Origin: Pseudomonas fragi
GTDB lineage: Bacteria; Pseudomonadota; Gammaproteobacteria; Pseudomonadales; Pseudomonadaceae
Assembly: GCF_900105835.1 (NCBI RefSeq)
Contig: NZ_LT629783.1
Location: forward strand, 1,798,001 to 1,862,000
DNA length: 64,000 nt
Direction: 5' to 3'
Every line of letters starts with the position of its first letter. The stretch's first letter is position 1. The translations under genes and the position numbers were made by a program. Positions 27,275 to 35,830 of this stretch are shown one piece after another. The notes under the pieces were generated by a model that was not told the origin of the DNA, made no database searches, and was given only the letters and a program-made list of their open reading frames with translations.

Positions 27275-28585
27275 ATGTCCAATCCCGCTTTGCAACAGGC
27301 GCTGAGCAAAATCCGCTGGCGCATCCTGCCCTTTGTCGCCCTGATGTTCGCGATGGCGATCATCGACCGTTCCAATATCGGTTTTGCCAAGCACGCCCTG
27401 CAGGCGGACACCGGCCTGAGCAACGCGGCGTTTGCCCTGGGTGCGGGGATTTTCTTTATCGGCTATGCGGTGTTCGAAGTCCCCAGCAACCTGATGCTGC
27501 ACAAGATCGGCGCGCGTATCTGGCTGAGCCGGATCATGGTGACCTGGGGGTTGGTATCGGCGGCAATGATGTTTGCCCACGACGAAACCAGCTTCTATAT
27601 CTTGCGGTTTCTGCTGGGCGTCGCAGAAGCCGGGCTGTCGCCGGGCGTGGTGCTGTACCTGACCTACTGGTTTCCGCAGAACCAGCGTGGCTCGGCCTAT
27701 GGCATTTATTATTTTGGCGTGCCGGTGTCGCTGATGGTAGGCGGGCCTGTGTCGGGCTGGTTGCTGGAAAGCGCGCAGTTCGGCCTGACCGGCTGGCAGT
27801 GGATGTTTGTCACTGAAGGCCTCGCGGCGTCGATCATCGGCGTGTTCGCGTTCTTCTACCTGACCGACAAACCCCGGGATGCCAAGTGGCTGAACACTGA
27901 AGAAAAGGCCGCGATCGAGCACGAGCTGGAAAAAGAGCAACTGCAAAAAGCCAACAAAGGCCCGTCGTCGTGGCGTGCAGCGATGTTCAACCCGGTAGTG
28001 CTGTACTTCACCCTGATCTACTTCACCATTCAGGTCAGCGTGTATGGCGTGCTGTTCTACCTGCCGACGCGAATCGCCGAACTGCTGGGTACCGGTATTG
28101 GCCTGAAGGTCGGCGCACTGACCTCCATTCCGTGGATTGCCACCGTGATCATGCTGTACCTGGTGACCCGCCATGCCGACCGCAAGGGCCAGCAAACCCG
28201 CTATGCCGCGTTGATGTTGGCACTGGCGGCCGTGGGTATGGTTGGCTCGACCTTAAGTGGCAATCTGGTGCTGGTGATTGTGGCGTTCTGCGTGGCCGCC
28301 GCCGGTTTTATTACCGTGCAACCGTTGTTCTGGACCCTGCCTACGCGCTTTTTGGGTGGCGCGGCGGCGGCCAGCGGGATTGCCGTGATCGGTGCCCTGG
28401 GCAACCTCGGTGGTTTTCTCGCGCCAACAGTCAAGACCTGGGCCGAGGGCTACTTCAACAACCCGCATGCGGGCATGTACTTTCTGGCGGGGATGGCGGT
28501 ACTGGGGGCGCTGATGCTGATCCGCTCGGCCAGGACCGGGCACGAGCCGGGCAAACTCCCGGCACCTGCGCCTGCGCCACACTGA
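27275..28585 (+). CDS. MFS transporter, anion:cation symporter (sugar acid) type
   Basis: The product has 436 residues and 12 membrane spans, with IDRSNIGFAKHAL in span 1 and GYAVFEVPSNLMLHKIGAR, signatures of the ACS family that carries organic anions such as sugar acids, tartrate or 4-hydroxyphenylacetate. It lies 36 nt after fucP. A reasonable guess is uptake of L-fuconate or a related aldonate that enters the same pathway after the dehydrogenase steps. CGGAGC precedes the ATG at 27275. Confidence 0.8.
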   Translation: MSNPALQQALSKIRWRILPFVALMFAMAIIDRSNIGFAKHALQADTGLSNAAFALGAGIFFIGYAVFEVPSNLMLHKIGARIWLSRIMVTWGLVSAAMMFAHDETSFYILRFLLGVAEAGLSPGVVLYLTYWFPQNQRGSAYGIYYFGVPVSLMVGGPVSGWLLESAQFGLTGWQWMFVTEGLAASIIGVFAFFYLTDKPRDAKWLNTEEKAAIEHELEKEQLQKANKGPSSWRAAMFNPVVLYFTLIYFTIQVSVYGVLFYLPTRIAELLGTGIGLKVGALTSIPWIATVIMLYLVTRHADRKGQQTRYAALMLALAAVGMVGSTLSGNLVLVIVAFCVAAAGFITVQPLFWTLPTRFLGGAAAASGIAVIGALGNLGGFLAPTVKTWAEGYFNNPHAGMYFLAGMAVLGALMLIRSARTGHEPGKLPAPAPAPH

Positions 28586-28667
28586 CGCTGCAGAGGTATT
28601 AACCCGGGTCACATGTGAGCTACATTGGGTGACAAACAACAGCCCGTAAACTCACAAAGGGTGACCC

Positions 28668-28919
28668 GTGAATACCAATCAAAAACTGCGCACCTTCGAC
28701 CTGATCCGTGAAGCGGTACTGCCCGAGTACCGCGATCGGGTGAACGACTACCTGAGCCTCTACGAAGAGGCACTGCACAGCGAAAACGCCCCGGCTGCCG
28801 ACATCCAGGCCAGCGCCCAGCAACTGCGCGGCTACCTGCGCGGCCTCAACACCACCCGGGTGCTGGGCATGGCCGACTGGGAAGAACTGGACCGGCGGAT
28901 TAGTGAATCCTGGTTGTAA
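28668..28919 (+). CDS. Conserved-looking 83-residue protein of unknown function
   Basis: A GTG at 28668 preceded by AAAGGGTGACC opens an 83-codon frame. The product is soluble, charged and predicted helical (LIREAVLPEYRDRVNDYLS, then QLRGYLRGLNTTRVLG). No family was recognised. Codon use resembles neighbouring genes. It is separated from the MFS gene by 82 nt and followed directly by a REP array. Confidence 0.6.
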   Translation: MNTNQKLRTFDLIREAVLPEYRDRVNDYLSLYEEALHSENAPAADIQASAQQLRGYLRGLNTTRVLGMADWEELDRRISESWL

Positions 28920-28924
28920 AACCT

Positions 28925-29269
28925 GTGGGAGCCGGCTTGCCTACGATGCTGACAACCCGGTCTGGCTGGCGCACCCCGGGGATGCCATCGCGAGCAAGCC
29001 CGCTCCCACAGAGGGACGCGGCAGCCCCCGGATTTTGTGAGCACCGCAAAAACTGTGGGAGCCGGCTTGCCTGCGATACAAACAACCCGGTCTGGCTGGC
29101 GCACCCCGGGGATGCCATCGCGAGCAAGCCCGCTTCCACATAGGGACACGGCAGACCCCGGATTTTGTGAGCACCGCAAAAACTGTGGGAGCCGGCTTGC
29201 CTGCGATACAAACAACCCGGTCTGGCTGGCGCACCCCGGGGATGCCATCGCGAGCAAGCCCGCTTCCAC
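28925..29269. repeat. REP-pair array, left of the RAYT gene (3 units)
   Basis: Three units begin at 28925, 29055 and 29185, an exact 130-nt period. Each has an inverted REP doublet of about 85 nt (GTGGGAGCCGGCTTGCC ... GAGCAAGCCCGC) and a spacer with TTTTGTGAGCACCGCAAAA. Loops read GCGCACCCCGGGGATGCC in all three, unlike the right-hand array. Confidence 0.92.
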
Positions 29270-29291
29270 AGGTAATCTCGTGTTATAGGGG

Positions 29292-29750
29292 TCAAACCCA
29301 GATCGCGTCCCACAAGGGGTAGTCTCCCACCCGCTTGACCAGCCCGGCACGCAGCGGGTTGGCAATCACATAACGGGCCACCTGCTTGATATCTTCATCA
29401 CGCCGCAAGGCATGGTCGTGGTAGCCCTGCTGCCAGCGGCGGCCTGCTTGTCCTGTAACCTGGTTGATTGCGCGGGTGCTCAACGATTTTGTGCGGCACA
29501 TCAAGTTATCCAGCGAGCCCTGTTCAAGGCTGATCAGCCAATGAAAATGATCGGGCATGACCACCCATGCCAGCGAAGTGGCCAGCCCCTGCACTTGTAC
29601 CTGCTTGAACTGTTCGACCACCCGTCGGCCTACACGCCAGTTCAGGAAAATGGGTTGCCGATGCAGCGTATTGGCGGTCAGAAGATAAATGCGATTTGGC
29701 TCGCTGTAACGACCACGGCGCAGACGGTGGGAGGCGGGAAAAGAAGACAT
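29292..29750 (-). CDS. REP-associated tyrosine transposase (RAYT)
   Basis: The product has 152 residues of the Y1/IS200-like transposase fold. The HUH motif is H68-F-H70 in VMPDHFHWL, and Y127 in VARYVIANPLRAGLV is the candidate catalytic tyrosine. RAYTs bind and cleave REP hairpins and are thought to spread them. The gene lies between two arrays of the same 130-nt REP unit, exactly the context expected. It looks intact. The ribosome site is weak, which fits low expression. Confidence 0.93.
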   Translation of the reverse strand: MSSFPASHRLRRGRYSEPNRIYLLTANTLHRQPIFLNWRVGRRVVEQFKQVQVQGLATSLAWVVMPDHFHWLISLEQGSLDNLMCRTKSLSTRAINQVTGQAGRRWQQGYHDHALRRDEDIKQVARYVIANPLRAGLVKRVGDYPLWDAIWV

Positions 29751-29863
29751 GGCCTGACTCTATTAGTTGATGAATTTCAAAGGCTAGTCAGTAGCGGGCC
29801 AGCCACAGCGGGCATCGTTTGACGGGATATGTCGTGGGATTTTTTGTGAGCACCGCAAAACTT

Positions 29864-30456
29864 GTGGGAGTTGGCTTGCCTGCGATGCAAGCAACCCGGT
29901 CTGGCTGGCGCACCGCAGGGATGCCATCGCGAGCAAGCCCGCTCCCACAGAGGTGCGCGGCAGCCTCCGGTTTTAGTGAGCACCGCAAAACTTGTGGGAG
30001 TTGGCTTGCCTGCGATGCAAGCAACCCGGTCTGGCTGGCGCACCGCAGGGATGCCATCGCGAGCAAGCCCGCTCCCACAGAGGTGCGCGGCAGACCCCGG
30101 ATTTTGTGAGCACCGCAAAAACTGTGGGAGTTGGCTTGCCTGCGATGCAAGCAACCCGGTCTGGCTGGCGCACCGCAGGGATGCCATCGCGAGCAAGCCC
30201 GCTTCCACAGAGGGGCGCGGCAGACCCCGGATTATGTGAGCACCGCAAAACCTGTGAGAGCCGGCTTGCCTGCGATGCAGGCAACCCGGTCTGGCTGGCG
30301 CACCGCAGGGATGCCATCGCGAGCAAGCCCGCTCCCACAGAGGGACGCGGGTGACCCCGGATTTTGTGTGCACCGCAAAAACTGTGGGAGCTGGCTTGCC
30401 TGCGATGCAAGCAACCCGGTCTGGCTGGCGCACCGCAGGGAGCAAGCCCGCCCCAA
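29864..30456. repeat. REP-pair array, right of the RAYT gene (5 units)
   Basis: Units begin at 29864, 29994, 30124, 30254 and 30384, again a 130-nt period. Loops read GCGCACCGCAGGGATGCC. The last unit lacks about a dozen bases (GATGCCATCGC) and ends with a changed arm. A copy of the spacer TTTTGTGAGCACCGCAAAA precedes the first unit. Apparent reading frames across the array are artefacts of the repeat. Confidence 0.92.
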
Positions 30457-30467
30457 CAAAGGCTCAG

Positions 30468-31736
30468 TCAGGCGGGAGCAAGCGTGGCCAAGGGCGCTTC
30501 CGGTGCCTGCGGCTCCTTGAGCAACGCAAAATAGGCAAACGCCGAACACGCCGCCACCACCGCACTGATCACGAAGGCCGAGGAAAACGAACCACTCTGC
30601 TGCACGCTGAAGCCAGTCAGGATCGGCGCAATCGAGCCCGCCAGATAACCGCCAAAGTTCTGGATCGAGCCAAACGATGCCACCCGCTCCGACGGCACGA
30701 TGGTGTTGACGATCATCCACGCCGTGGCGCTGGAAATATTGATAAAGAACATGGTCAGGCACAGCAGGATCACACAGGCCACCACGTTGGTGGTAAAGGC
30801 CACGATCAGGGTAAACAGTGCCCCGCCCAGCAGGCCCAGGATCACCATCAGCTTACGGCTGGCCAGCACCCGCATGCCCCGCGCCACCAGGCGATCGCAG
30901 CATTTGCCAGCCACTATGGTACCCAACGCGCCAAACAAATAAGCCAGCGATACCACCCAGGCCGTGCGATACAAATCCAGCCCGTGCTCGCGCTCAAAAT
31001 AACCGGGCAACCAGGTGAGGTTGAGCCAGATCATGTAGATCACGCCCATAAACCCGAGAAACGCGCCCCAGGTGTTGCGGTCCTTGAACAACGAGGTCCA
31101 GCGCACTTTCGGTGCCTTGACCTGGTGCACCGGCACCGGCTCCGCACGGCCTGTCTCGGCCATGTATTGCGCCTTGCTTTTGTAGAACTTGAACCAGCAC
31201 ACCGCCAGTAGCAGGCCCATCACGCCCGTCAGGATAAACATCCCGCGCCAGCCCAGATGCACCATGAACACTGTCAGCAACGGCGGCGCCAGGCACGGAC
31301 CGATACAGGTCGAAGACCACACCCAGCCGGTCGCGGTACCGCGCTCCTGGGTATCAAACCACTCCGACAACGCCTTGGCTGCCGAAGGAAACACCGGCGC
31401 CTCGCCAATGCCCAACAACACCCTCAGCCCGACCAGATGACCGTAACTGCTGAACAGGCCAAAGGCCGCTTGCGCCACCGACCACACCACCAGCGACCCG
31501 CCCAGGGCCAGCTTGCTGCCCAATTTGTCGATCAGGGCGCCGAGGGGCAGTTGCGAAAAAGCATAGGCAATGGAAAACGCTGACAGCATCACGCCCATTT
31601 GCATCGGGCTGATGGCCAGGTCTTTCTGGATGGTGGTATTGGCGATGGATAAGGCACTGCGGTCAAGGTAGTTGACCACGCCAATCAGGAACAGGAAGAA
31701 GATCGTCAGCGTCTTGTAGCTTTTTATTGTTCTCAT
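30468..31736 (-). CDS. MFS transporter, ACS (sugar acid) type
   Basis: The product has 422 residues and 12 spans, beginning with VVNYLDRSALSIANTTI in span 1 and RVLLGIGEAPVFPSAAKALSEW in span 4, typical of glucarate/galactonate-type ACS carriers. It is divergent from the LysR-SDR region by distance and transcribed toward the REP array. A palindrome ATAAC-N5-GTTAT, also present at the LysR promoter, lies 103 nt before its start, which suggests shared control with the second sugar-acid cluster. Confidence 0.82.
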   Translation of the reverse strand: MRTIKSYKTLTIFFLFLIGVVNYLDRSALSIANTTIQKDLAISPMQMGVMLSAFSIAYAFSQLPLGALIDKLGSKLALGGSLVVWSVAQAAFGLFSSYGHLVGLRVLLGIGEAPVFPSAAKALSEWFDTQERGTATGWVWSSTCIGPCLAPPLLTVFMVHLGWRGMFILTGVMGLLLAVCWFKFYKSKAQYMAETGRAEPVPVHQVKAPKVRWTSLFKDRNTWGAFLGFMGVIYMIWLNLTWLPGYFEREHGLDLYRTAWVVSLAYLFGALGTIVAGKCCDRLVARGMRVLASRKLMVILGLLGGALFTLIVAFTTNVVACVILLCLTMFFINISSATAWMIVNTIVPSERVASFGSIQNFGGYLAGSIAPILTGFSVQQSGSFSSAFVISAVVAACSAFAYFALLKEPQAPEAPLATLAPA

Positions 31737-31838
31737 ACGCGCCTCTCATGAGCGGTTGCGCCCCTACCCGACAGGTGGGGCGACGCTCACTTTAGAGGGC
31801 GGTTGGGCCTGTGCCCAATTACATCATTCCATCAGTTA

Positions 31839-31853
31839 ATAACCCTGCGTTAT
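31839..31853. promoter_or_regulatory. Candidate LysR operator, ATAAC-N5-GTTAT, copy 1
   Basis: ATAACCCTGCGTTAT is a perfect 5+5+5 palindrome just past the lysR stop and 103 nt upstream of the MFS gene at 30468-31736. The same arms and spacing recur at 32814-32826 in the lysR promoter. Confidence 0.45.
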
Positions 31854-32809
31854 CAAGGCGTCTGGCGTGCACCGCGCAGGGCATCGGGGCCACTCAACAA
31901 GGCGTCGATAAAGGCTTTTGCCGACCACTGCGGGACCTCGTTGCGCCGGGTAATCACCCCGTAGTCAGCCAGCACCAGCGGAAACGGCAACGTCAGCCGG
32001 GTCAGGCGACCCGCCTGGATTTCCGGCTCGACCATCGACTCGGCCAGCATCGCCACCGACGGTGTGGTTTGCAGCAGTTGCATGGTGGTCTGCAACGACA
32101 CGGTTTCCACGGTGTTTTCCGGGGTTTGCATGCCTGCTTCGACAAAGGCTTTTTCCACCCGGGCGCGCATCGGCGTGCCCGTGGGGTAAATCACCCACGG
32201 CCAGCTGCCCAGATCCGCCAGCGGCACTTCACTGGCCCCGGCCAGCGGGTGCTGGCTGCCCGTGACCAGGCACAACGGCTCCGGCGCCAGCGCCTGGAAA
32301 TCGAACAACTCACGATGGCGGTCGAGGGTAAACCGGGCCACCACCAGGTCCAGTTCCTTGTGTTCGAGCAAGGTCAGCATATTGGCACTGGTGCCTTCGA
32401 GCACCTGCACGGTCAGCAGCGGCCAGTCTTGCTTGACCCGCACAATGGCAGCAGGCACGGCCAGGGCCGTGGCCGCATAAATAGTGCCGACCTTGATCAG
32501 GCCATGCCCGCCCTGGCGCAGATGGTTGATCTGGCTGACAAACTGGCCGGTGTCGTTCAAGGCAATCTGGGCGAAACGGGCCACATGGCTGCCCAGGTCG
32601 GTGAGGGTCATGCTGCGCGGCAAGCGGGCAAAGACTTCAAAGCCCAGCTGATGCTCGATCTCGCGCAGCATCTTGCTCACGGCCGGCTGGCTGATGCTCA
32701 TTTCCTGCGCGGTGGCATGCATGTTTTGGGTGCGCGCCAAGGTGTCGACAAGCACCAAATGGCGAAAGCGCAGCCAGTTGCACAGCTGATTGAATCCAAC
32801 ATCCGCCAT
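31853..32809 (-). CDS. LysR-family regulator of the second sugar-acid cluster
   Basis: The product has 318 residues with an N-terminal winged helix (about 8-68; MSISQPAVSKMLREIEHQLG) and a LysR substrate-binding domain (about 95-300). The sequence resembles regulators of galactonate/sugar-acid use. It is divergent from the SDR-FAH operon that begins at 32917, the classic LysR layout. The ATG at 32809 begins MADVGFNQL; an in-frame extension upstream has no ribosome site. Confidence 0.85.
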   Translation of the reverse strand: MADVGFNQLCNWLRFRHLVLVDTLARTQNMHATAQEMSISQPAVSKMLREIEHQLGFEVFARLPRSMTLTDLGSHVARFAQIALNDTGQFVSQINHLRQGGHGLIKVGTIYAATALAVPAAIVRVKQDWPLLTVQVLEGTSANMLTLLEHKELDLVVARFTLDRHRELFDFQALAPEPLCLVTGSQHPLAGASEVPLADLGSWPWVIYPTGTPMRARVEKAFVEAGMQTPENTVETVSLQTTMQLLQTTPSVAMLAESMVEPEIQAGRLTRLTLPFPLVLADYGVITRRNEVPQWSAKAFIDALLSGPDALRGARQTP

Positions 32810-32812
32810 CCG

Positions 32813-32827
32813 ATAACCCCCGGTTAT
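32813..32827. promoter_or_regulatory. Candidate LysR operator, ATAAC-N5-GTTAT, copy 2
   Basis: ATAACCCCCGGTTAT, with 6-nt arms, lies 4 nt before the lysR start and 90 nt before the divergent SDR gene, suited to self-control and control of the operon. Confidence 0.5.
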
Positions 32828-32896
32828 TAAGTCCTGAGAATATCTCATTGGCGATTATCGCAGCGCAATATTAGTGTGCAGGGGGTCGCACCACAT

Positions 32897-32904
32897 AATA
32901 ACAA
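32897..32904 (+). promoter_or_regulatory. Hfq/Crc-type AANAANAA motif
   Basis: AATAACAA lies just before the ribosome site of the first gene of the second sugar-acid operon. Confidence 0.45.
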
Positions 32905-32916
32905 CGGACACCTGCC

Positions 32917-33657
32917 ATGAACCTAGCCAACAAACGTGTGCTGATCACCGCTGCAGCTCAAGGCATCGGCCGCGCTTCGGTACTGGCCTTTCGCGATGCG
33001 GGTGCGCAGGTCATCGCCACCGATCTGCATGTCGAAACCCTGCGCGACATCGCCGGTATTCAAGTGCTGCCTCTGGACGTAACGCAGGCATCCGCCATCG
33101 ATGCCATCCACCAACAGGTCGGCAACGTCGACGTGCTGTTCAACTGCGCTGGCTTCGTCCACAGCGGTGCCCTGCTTGAATGCGACGAGCAGGCCTGGCA
33201 ATTCTCTTTCGACCTTAACGTGACCGCCATGTACCGCATGATCCGCGCTTTTTTGCCGGGCATGCTGGACAACGGTGGCGGCTCGATCATCAACATGGCC
33301 TCGGTGGCCTCCAGCGTCAAAGGCGTGCCCAACCGCTTTGCCTATACCGCCAGCAAGGCCGCGGTGATCGGCCTGACCAAATCGGTAGCCGCCGATTATG
33401 TGCGCCAGGGCATCCGCTGCAACGCCATTTGCCCGGGCACCGTGGACTCCCCTTCGCTGCGCCAGCGCATCGCCGAACAAGCCCTTGAGCAAGGGCGCAG
33501 CGAAGCCGATGTGTACCAGGCCTTTGTTGACCGTCAGCCCATGGGCCGCATCGGTAGCGCTGAAGAAATCGCACAGCTGGCGCTGTACCTGGCCAGCGAT
33601 GCCAGCAGCTACACCACCGGCACCGTCCAGGTGATTGATGGCGGGATGAGCAACTGA
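32917..33657 (+). CDS. SDR dehydrogenase, 2-keto-3-deoxy-aldonate 4-dehydrogenase type
   Basis: The product has 246 residues with TAAAQGIG, NCAG and the MAS...YTASK catalytic set. It is a close paralogue of the fucose-cluster SDR at 20896 with equal length, differing mainly in the first 70 residues. It should oxidise a 2-keto-3-deoxy sugar acid at C4, for cleavage by the FAH enzyme that follows. Whether it acts on the same 6-deoxy acid or a different aldonate cannot be told from sequence. Confidence 0.8.
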   Translation: MNLANKRVLITAAAQGIGRASVLAFRDAGAQVIATDLHVETLRDIAGIQVLPLDVTQASAIDAIHQQVGNVDVLFNCAGFVHSGALLECDEQAWQFSFDLNVTAMYRMIRAFLPGMLDNGGGSIINMASVASSVKGVPNRFAYTASKAAVIGLTKSVAADYVRQGIRCNAICPGTVDSPSLRQRIAEQALEQGRSEADVYQAFVDRQPMGRIGSAEEIAQLALYLASDASSYTTGTVQVIDGGMSN

Positions 33658-33672
33658 AACCAGATTTTCCCT

Positions 33673-33757
33673 GTGGGAGCGGGCTTGCTCGCGATGGCAT
33701 CACCTCGGTTTACATGACAGACCGCAGTGTCTGCATCGCGAGCAAGCCCGCTCCCAC
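33673..33757. repeat. REP pair between SDR and FAH genes
   Basis: An inverted REP doublet lies at the same relative position as the REP at 21654-21738 in the paralogous module. Confidence 0.9.
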
Positions 33758-33798
33758 CCAAGAGCATTGATTTCTGCTTTTTCGATAAAGGAGCTTTT

Positions 33799-34647
33799 AT
33801 GAAACTGCTGCGCTACGGCGATAAAGGTCAGGAAAAACCCGGTCTGCTGGACGCCCAAGGCAATATCCGCGATTTGTCGGCGCATATCGCCGATGTCGCC
33901 GGTACTGCACTGAGTGCCGCAAACCTTGCCGCACTGGGCAAGATCGACCCCGCCAGCCTGCCGCTGGTCAGCGGTTCGCCGCGCATCGGCGCGTGTGTCG
34001 GCCAGGTCGGCAAGTTTATCTGCATCGGTCTGAACTACGCCGACCATGCCGCAGAGTCCGGCCTGGCGGTGCCGTCGGAGCCGGTGGTGTTCAGCAAATG
34101 GACCAGCGCCATCTGCGGCCCCAACGATAACGTCGAAATCCCCCGCGACTCGATCAAGACCGACTGGGAAGTGGAACTGGGCGTGGTCATCGGCAAAGGT
34201 GGACGCAATATCGATGAACACAACGCACTGGAGCATGTGGCCGGTTACTGCGTGATCAACGACGTGTCCGAGCGTGAATGGCAGATCGAACGCGGCGGCA
34301 CCTGGGACAAGGGCAAGGGCTTTGACACTTTCGGCCCCCTCGGCCCGTGGCTGGTGACCCGCGATGAGATCAGCGACCCGCACCAGCTCGACCTGTGGCT
34401 TGAGGTCGACGGACAGCGCTACCAGAACGGCAACACGCGCACCATGGTGTTCCAGATCCCGGCCCTGATTGCCTATCTGAGCCGCTGCATGTCGCTGCAA
34501 CCGGGCGACGTGATTTCCACCGGCACACCGCCGGGGGTGGGCCTGGGCATCAAGCCGACACCGATCTATCTGCGCCCTGGCCAGGTCATGCACCTGGGCA
34601 TCAGCGGCCTCGGCGAACAGCGCCAGCTCACCGTGCAGGCCGACTGA
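33799..34647 (+). CDS. FAH-family hydrolase of a 2,4-diketo-3-deoxy sugar acid
   Basis: The product has 282 residues, identical in length to its paralogue at 21773. It has CIGLNYADHA, EVELGVVIGKGG and PGDVISTGTPPGVG in the same places. It likely cleaves the product of the upstream SDR to pyruvate and a hydroxy-acid. AAGGAG precedes the ATG at 33799. Confidence 0.8.
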   Translation: MKLLRYGDKGQEKPGLLDAQGNIRDLSAHIADVAGTALSAANLAALGKIDPASLPLVSGSPRIGACVGQVGKFICIGLNYADHAAESGLAVPSEPVVFSKWTSAICGPNDNVEIPRDSIKTDWEVELGVVIGKGGRNIDEHNALEHVAGYCVINDVSEREWQIERGGTWDKGKGFDTFGPLGPWLVTRDEISDPHQLDLWLEVDGQRYQNGNTRTMVFQIPALIAYLSRCMSLQPGDVISTGTPPGVGLGIKPTPIYLRPGQVMHLGISGLGEQRQLTVQAD

Positions 34648-34684
34648 TAACACGCTCAAACAACTATAAGAAACGGAGCTACAC

Positions 34685-35659
34685 ATGCGAATCCTGATCA
34701 CCGGCGGCACCGGCTTTATCGGCAAACAACTGGCCCAACGCCTGCTCGACATGAACACCCTGACCTTCGAAGGCCAGGCACCGCGCACCATCGAGCGTAT
34801 CGTGCTGTTCGACGCCTTTGCCGGCGAAGACGTGCCGAGCGACCCGCGTATCGAGCTGGTAACCGGTGATGTGGCCGACCCCGACGTCATCGCCCGCGTC
34901 ACCGATGGCGTGGATCTGGTCTGGCATCTGGCAGCGGTGGTCAGCTCGGCGGCCGAGGCGGATTTCGACCTGGGCATGCAGGTCAACCTGCACGGCCTGA
35001 TGCTGTTGCTCGAAACCCTGCGCAAGCAAGGCAATGCACCGCGCTTCGTCTATGCCAGCGGTTTTGCCGTATTCGGCGGCGCCCTGCCGCCAGTGGTGGA
35101 TGACAACACCGTGCTGACACCGCAATCGTCCTACGGCATGCAAAAAGCCGTGGGTGAGTTGCTGGTCGCCGACTATGCGCGCAAAGGTTTTGTCGACGGC
35201 CGCGTGCTGCGCCTGCCAACGGTGGCAGTGCGCCCCGGCAAGCCGAACAAGGCGGCCTCGACCTTCTTCAGTTCGATCATCCGCGAGCCACTGGTAGGCC
35301 TGCCTGCCGTGTGCCCGGTGCGCCCCGACACCCGGGTTTACCTCACCTCGCCACGGCGCATTGTTGAGTCGATGCTGCTGGGCATGACCCTGTCGCCGCA
35401 GACCCTGGGCGGCGAACGCATCATTCCGCTGCCGGGCGTGACCACCACCGTGGCCGACATGGTCGCGGCGCTGCAACGGGTGGCCGGTGACGACGTGGCC
35501 AAACTGATTCGCTGGGAACCCGACGCGACTATCCAGCGTATTGTCGAAAGCTGGCCGAGCAAGGTAGAAGCGCCGCGCGCCCGTGCATTGGGCTTTACCG
35601 CCGACCCGGACTTCGACGCCATCGTGCGCGCGCATATCGAGGATACGGCCGGCAAATAA
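34685..35659 (+). CDS. NAD-dependent epimerase/dehydratase-family dehydrogenase (DenD-like)
   Basis: The product has 324 residues, an extended SDR: the GGTGFIGKQ nucleotide site at about 7-15, WHLAAVVSSAAEADFDLG, and catalytic YGMQKAVGE (YxxxK). The SxAEADFDLG and LRLPTVAVRPGKPNKAASTFF segments are those of the D-erythronate dehydrogenase (DenD) group, which oxidise four-carbon sugar acids. With the beta-hydroxyacid dehydrogenase downstream it may process a C4 acid or a side product. CGGAG precedes the ATG. Confidence 0.75.
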   Translation: MRILITGGTGFIGKQLAQRLLDMNTLTFEGQAPRTIERIVLFDAFAGEDVPSDPRIELVTGDVADPDVIARVTDGVDLVWHLAAVVSSAAEADFDLGMQVNLHGLMLLLETLRKQGNAPRFVYASGFAVFGGALPPVVDDNTVLTPQSSYGMQKAVGELLVADYARKGFVDGRVLRLPTVAVRPGKPNKAASTFFSSIIREPLVGLPAVCPVRPDTRVYLTSPRRIVESMLLGMTLSPQTLGGERIIPLPGVTTTVADMVAALQRVAGDDVAKLIRWEPDATIQRIVESWPSKVEAPRARALGFTADPDFDAIVRAHIEDTAGK

Positions 35660-35673
35660 CCCATCACCCCCTT

Positions 35674-35758
35674 GTGGGAGCGGGCTTGCTCGCGATCGAG
35701 GCAACGCGGTGCAACTGAAGCCCCGTAGCGCTCCCATCGCGAGCAAGCCCGCTCCCAC
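35674..35758. repeat. REP pair
   Basis: An inverted REP doublet lies between the DenD-like and MFS genes. Confidence 0.9.
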
Positions 35759-35804
35759 AAAAAGCCCTGTCTCACAAAAATGCTGCAACGTTCACGCTAC
35801 TCAC

Positions 35805-35812
35805 AACAATAA
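35805..35812 (+). promoter_or_regulatory. Hfq/Crc-type AANAANAA motif
   Basis: AACAATAA, extended by AAAAC, sits 19 nt before the start codon of the transporter gene. Confidence 0.5.
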
Positions 35813-35830
35813 AAACTGAGGTCGTGCCAC

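Noticed and set aside
28832..30445. Many overlapping open frames on both strands with repeated peptide text such as GSGLARDGI and CLYRRQAGSH
   Set aside because: They are translations of the 130-bp REP units, which lack stop codons in several frames. Not genes.
28925..30456. CRISPR array suggested by regular spacing of repeats
   Set aside because: Repeat units are 85-nt inverted REP doublets with near-identical spacers, and a RAYT rather than cas genes is present.
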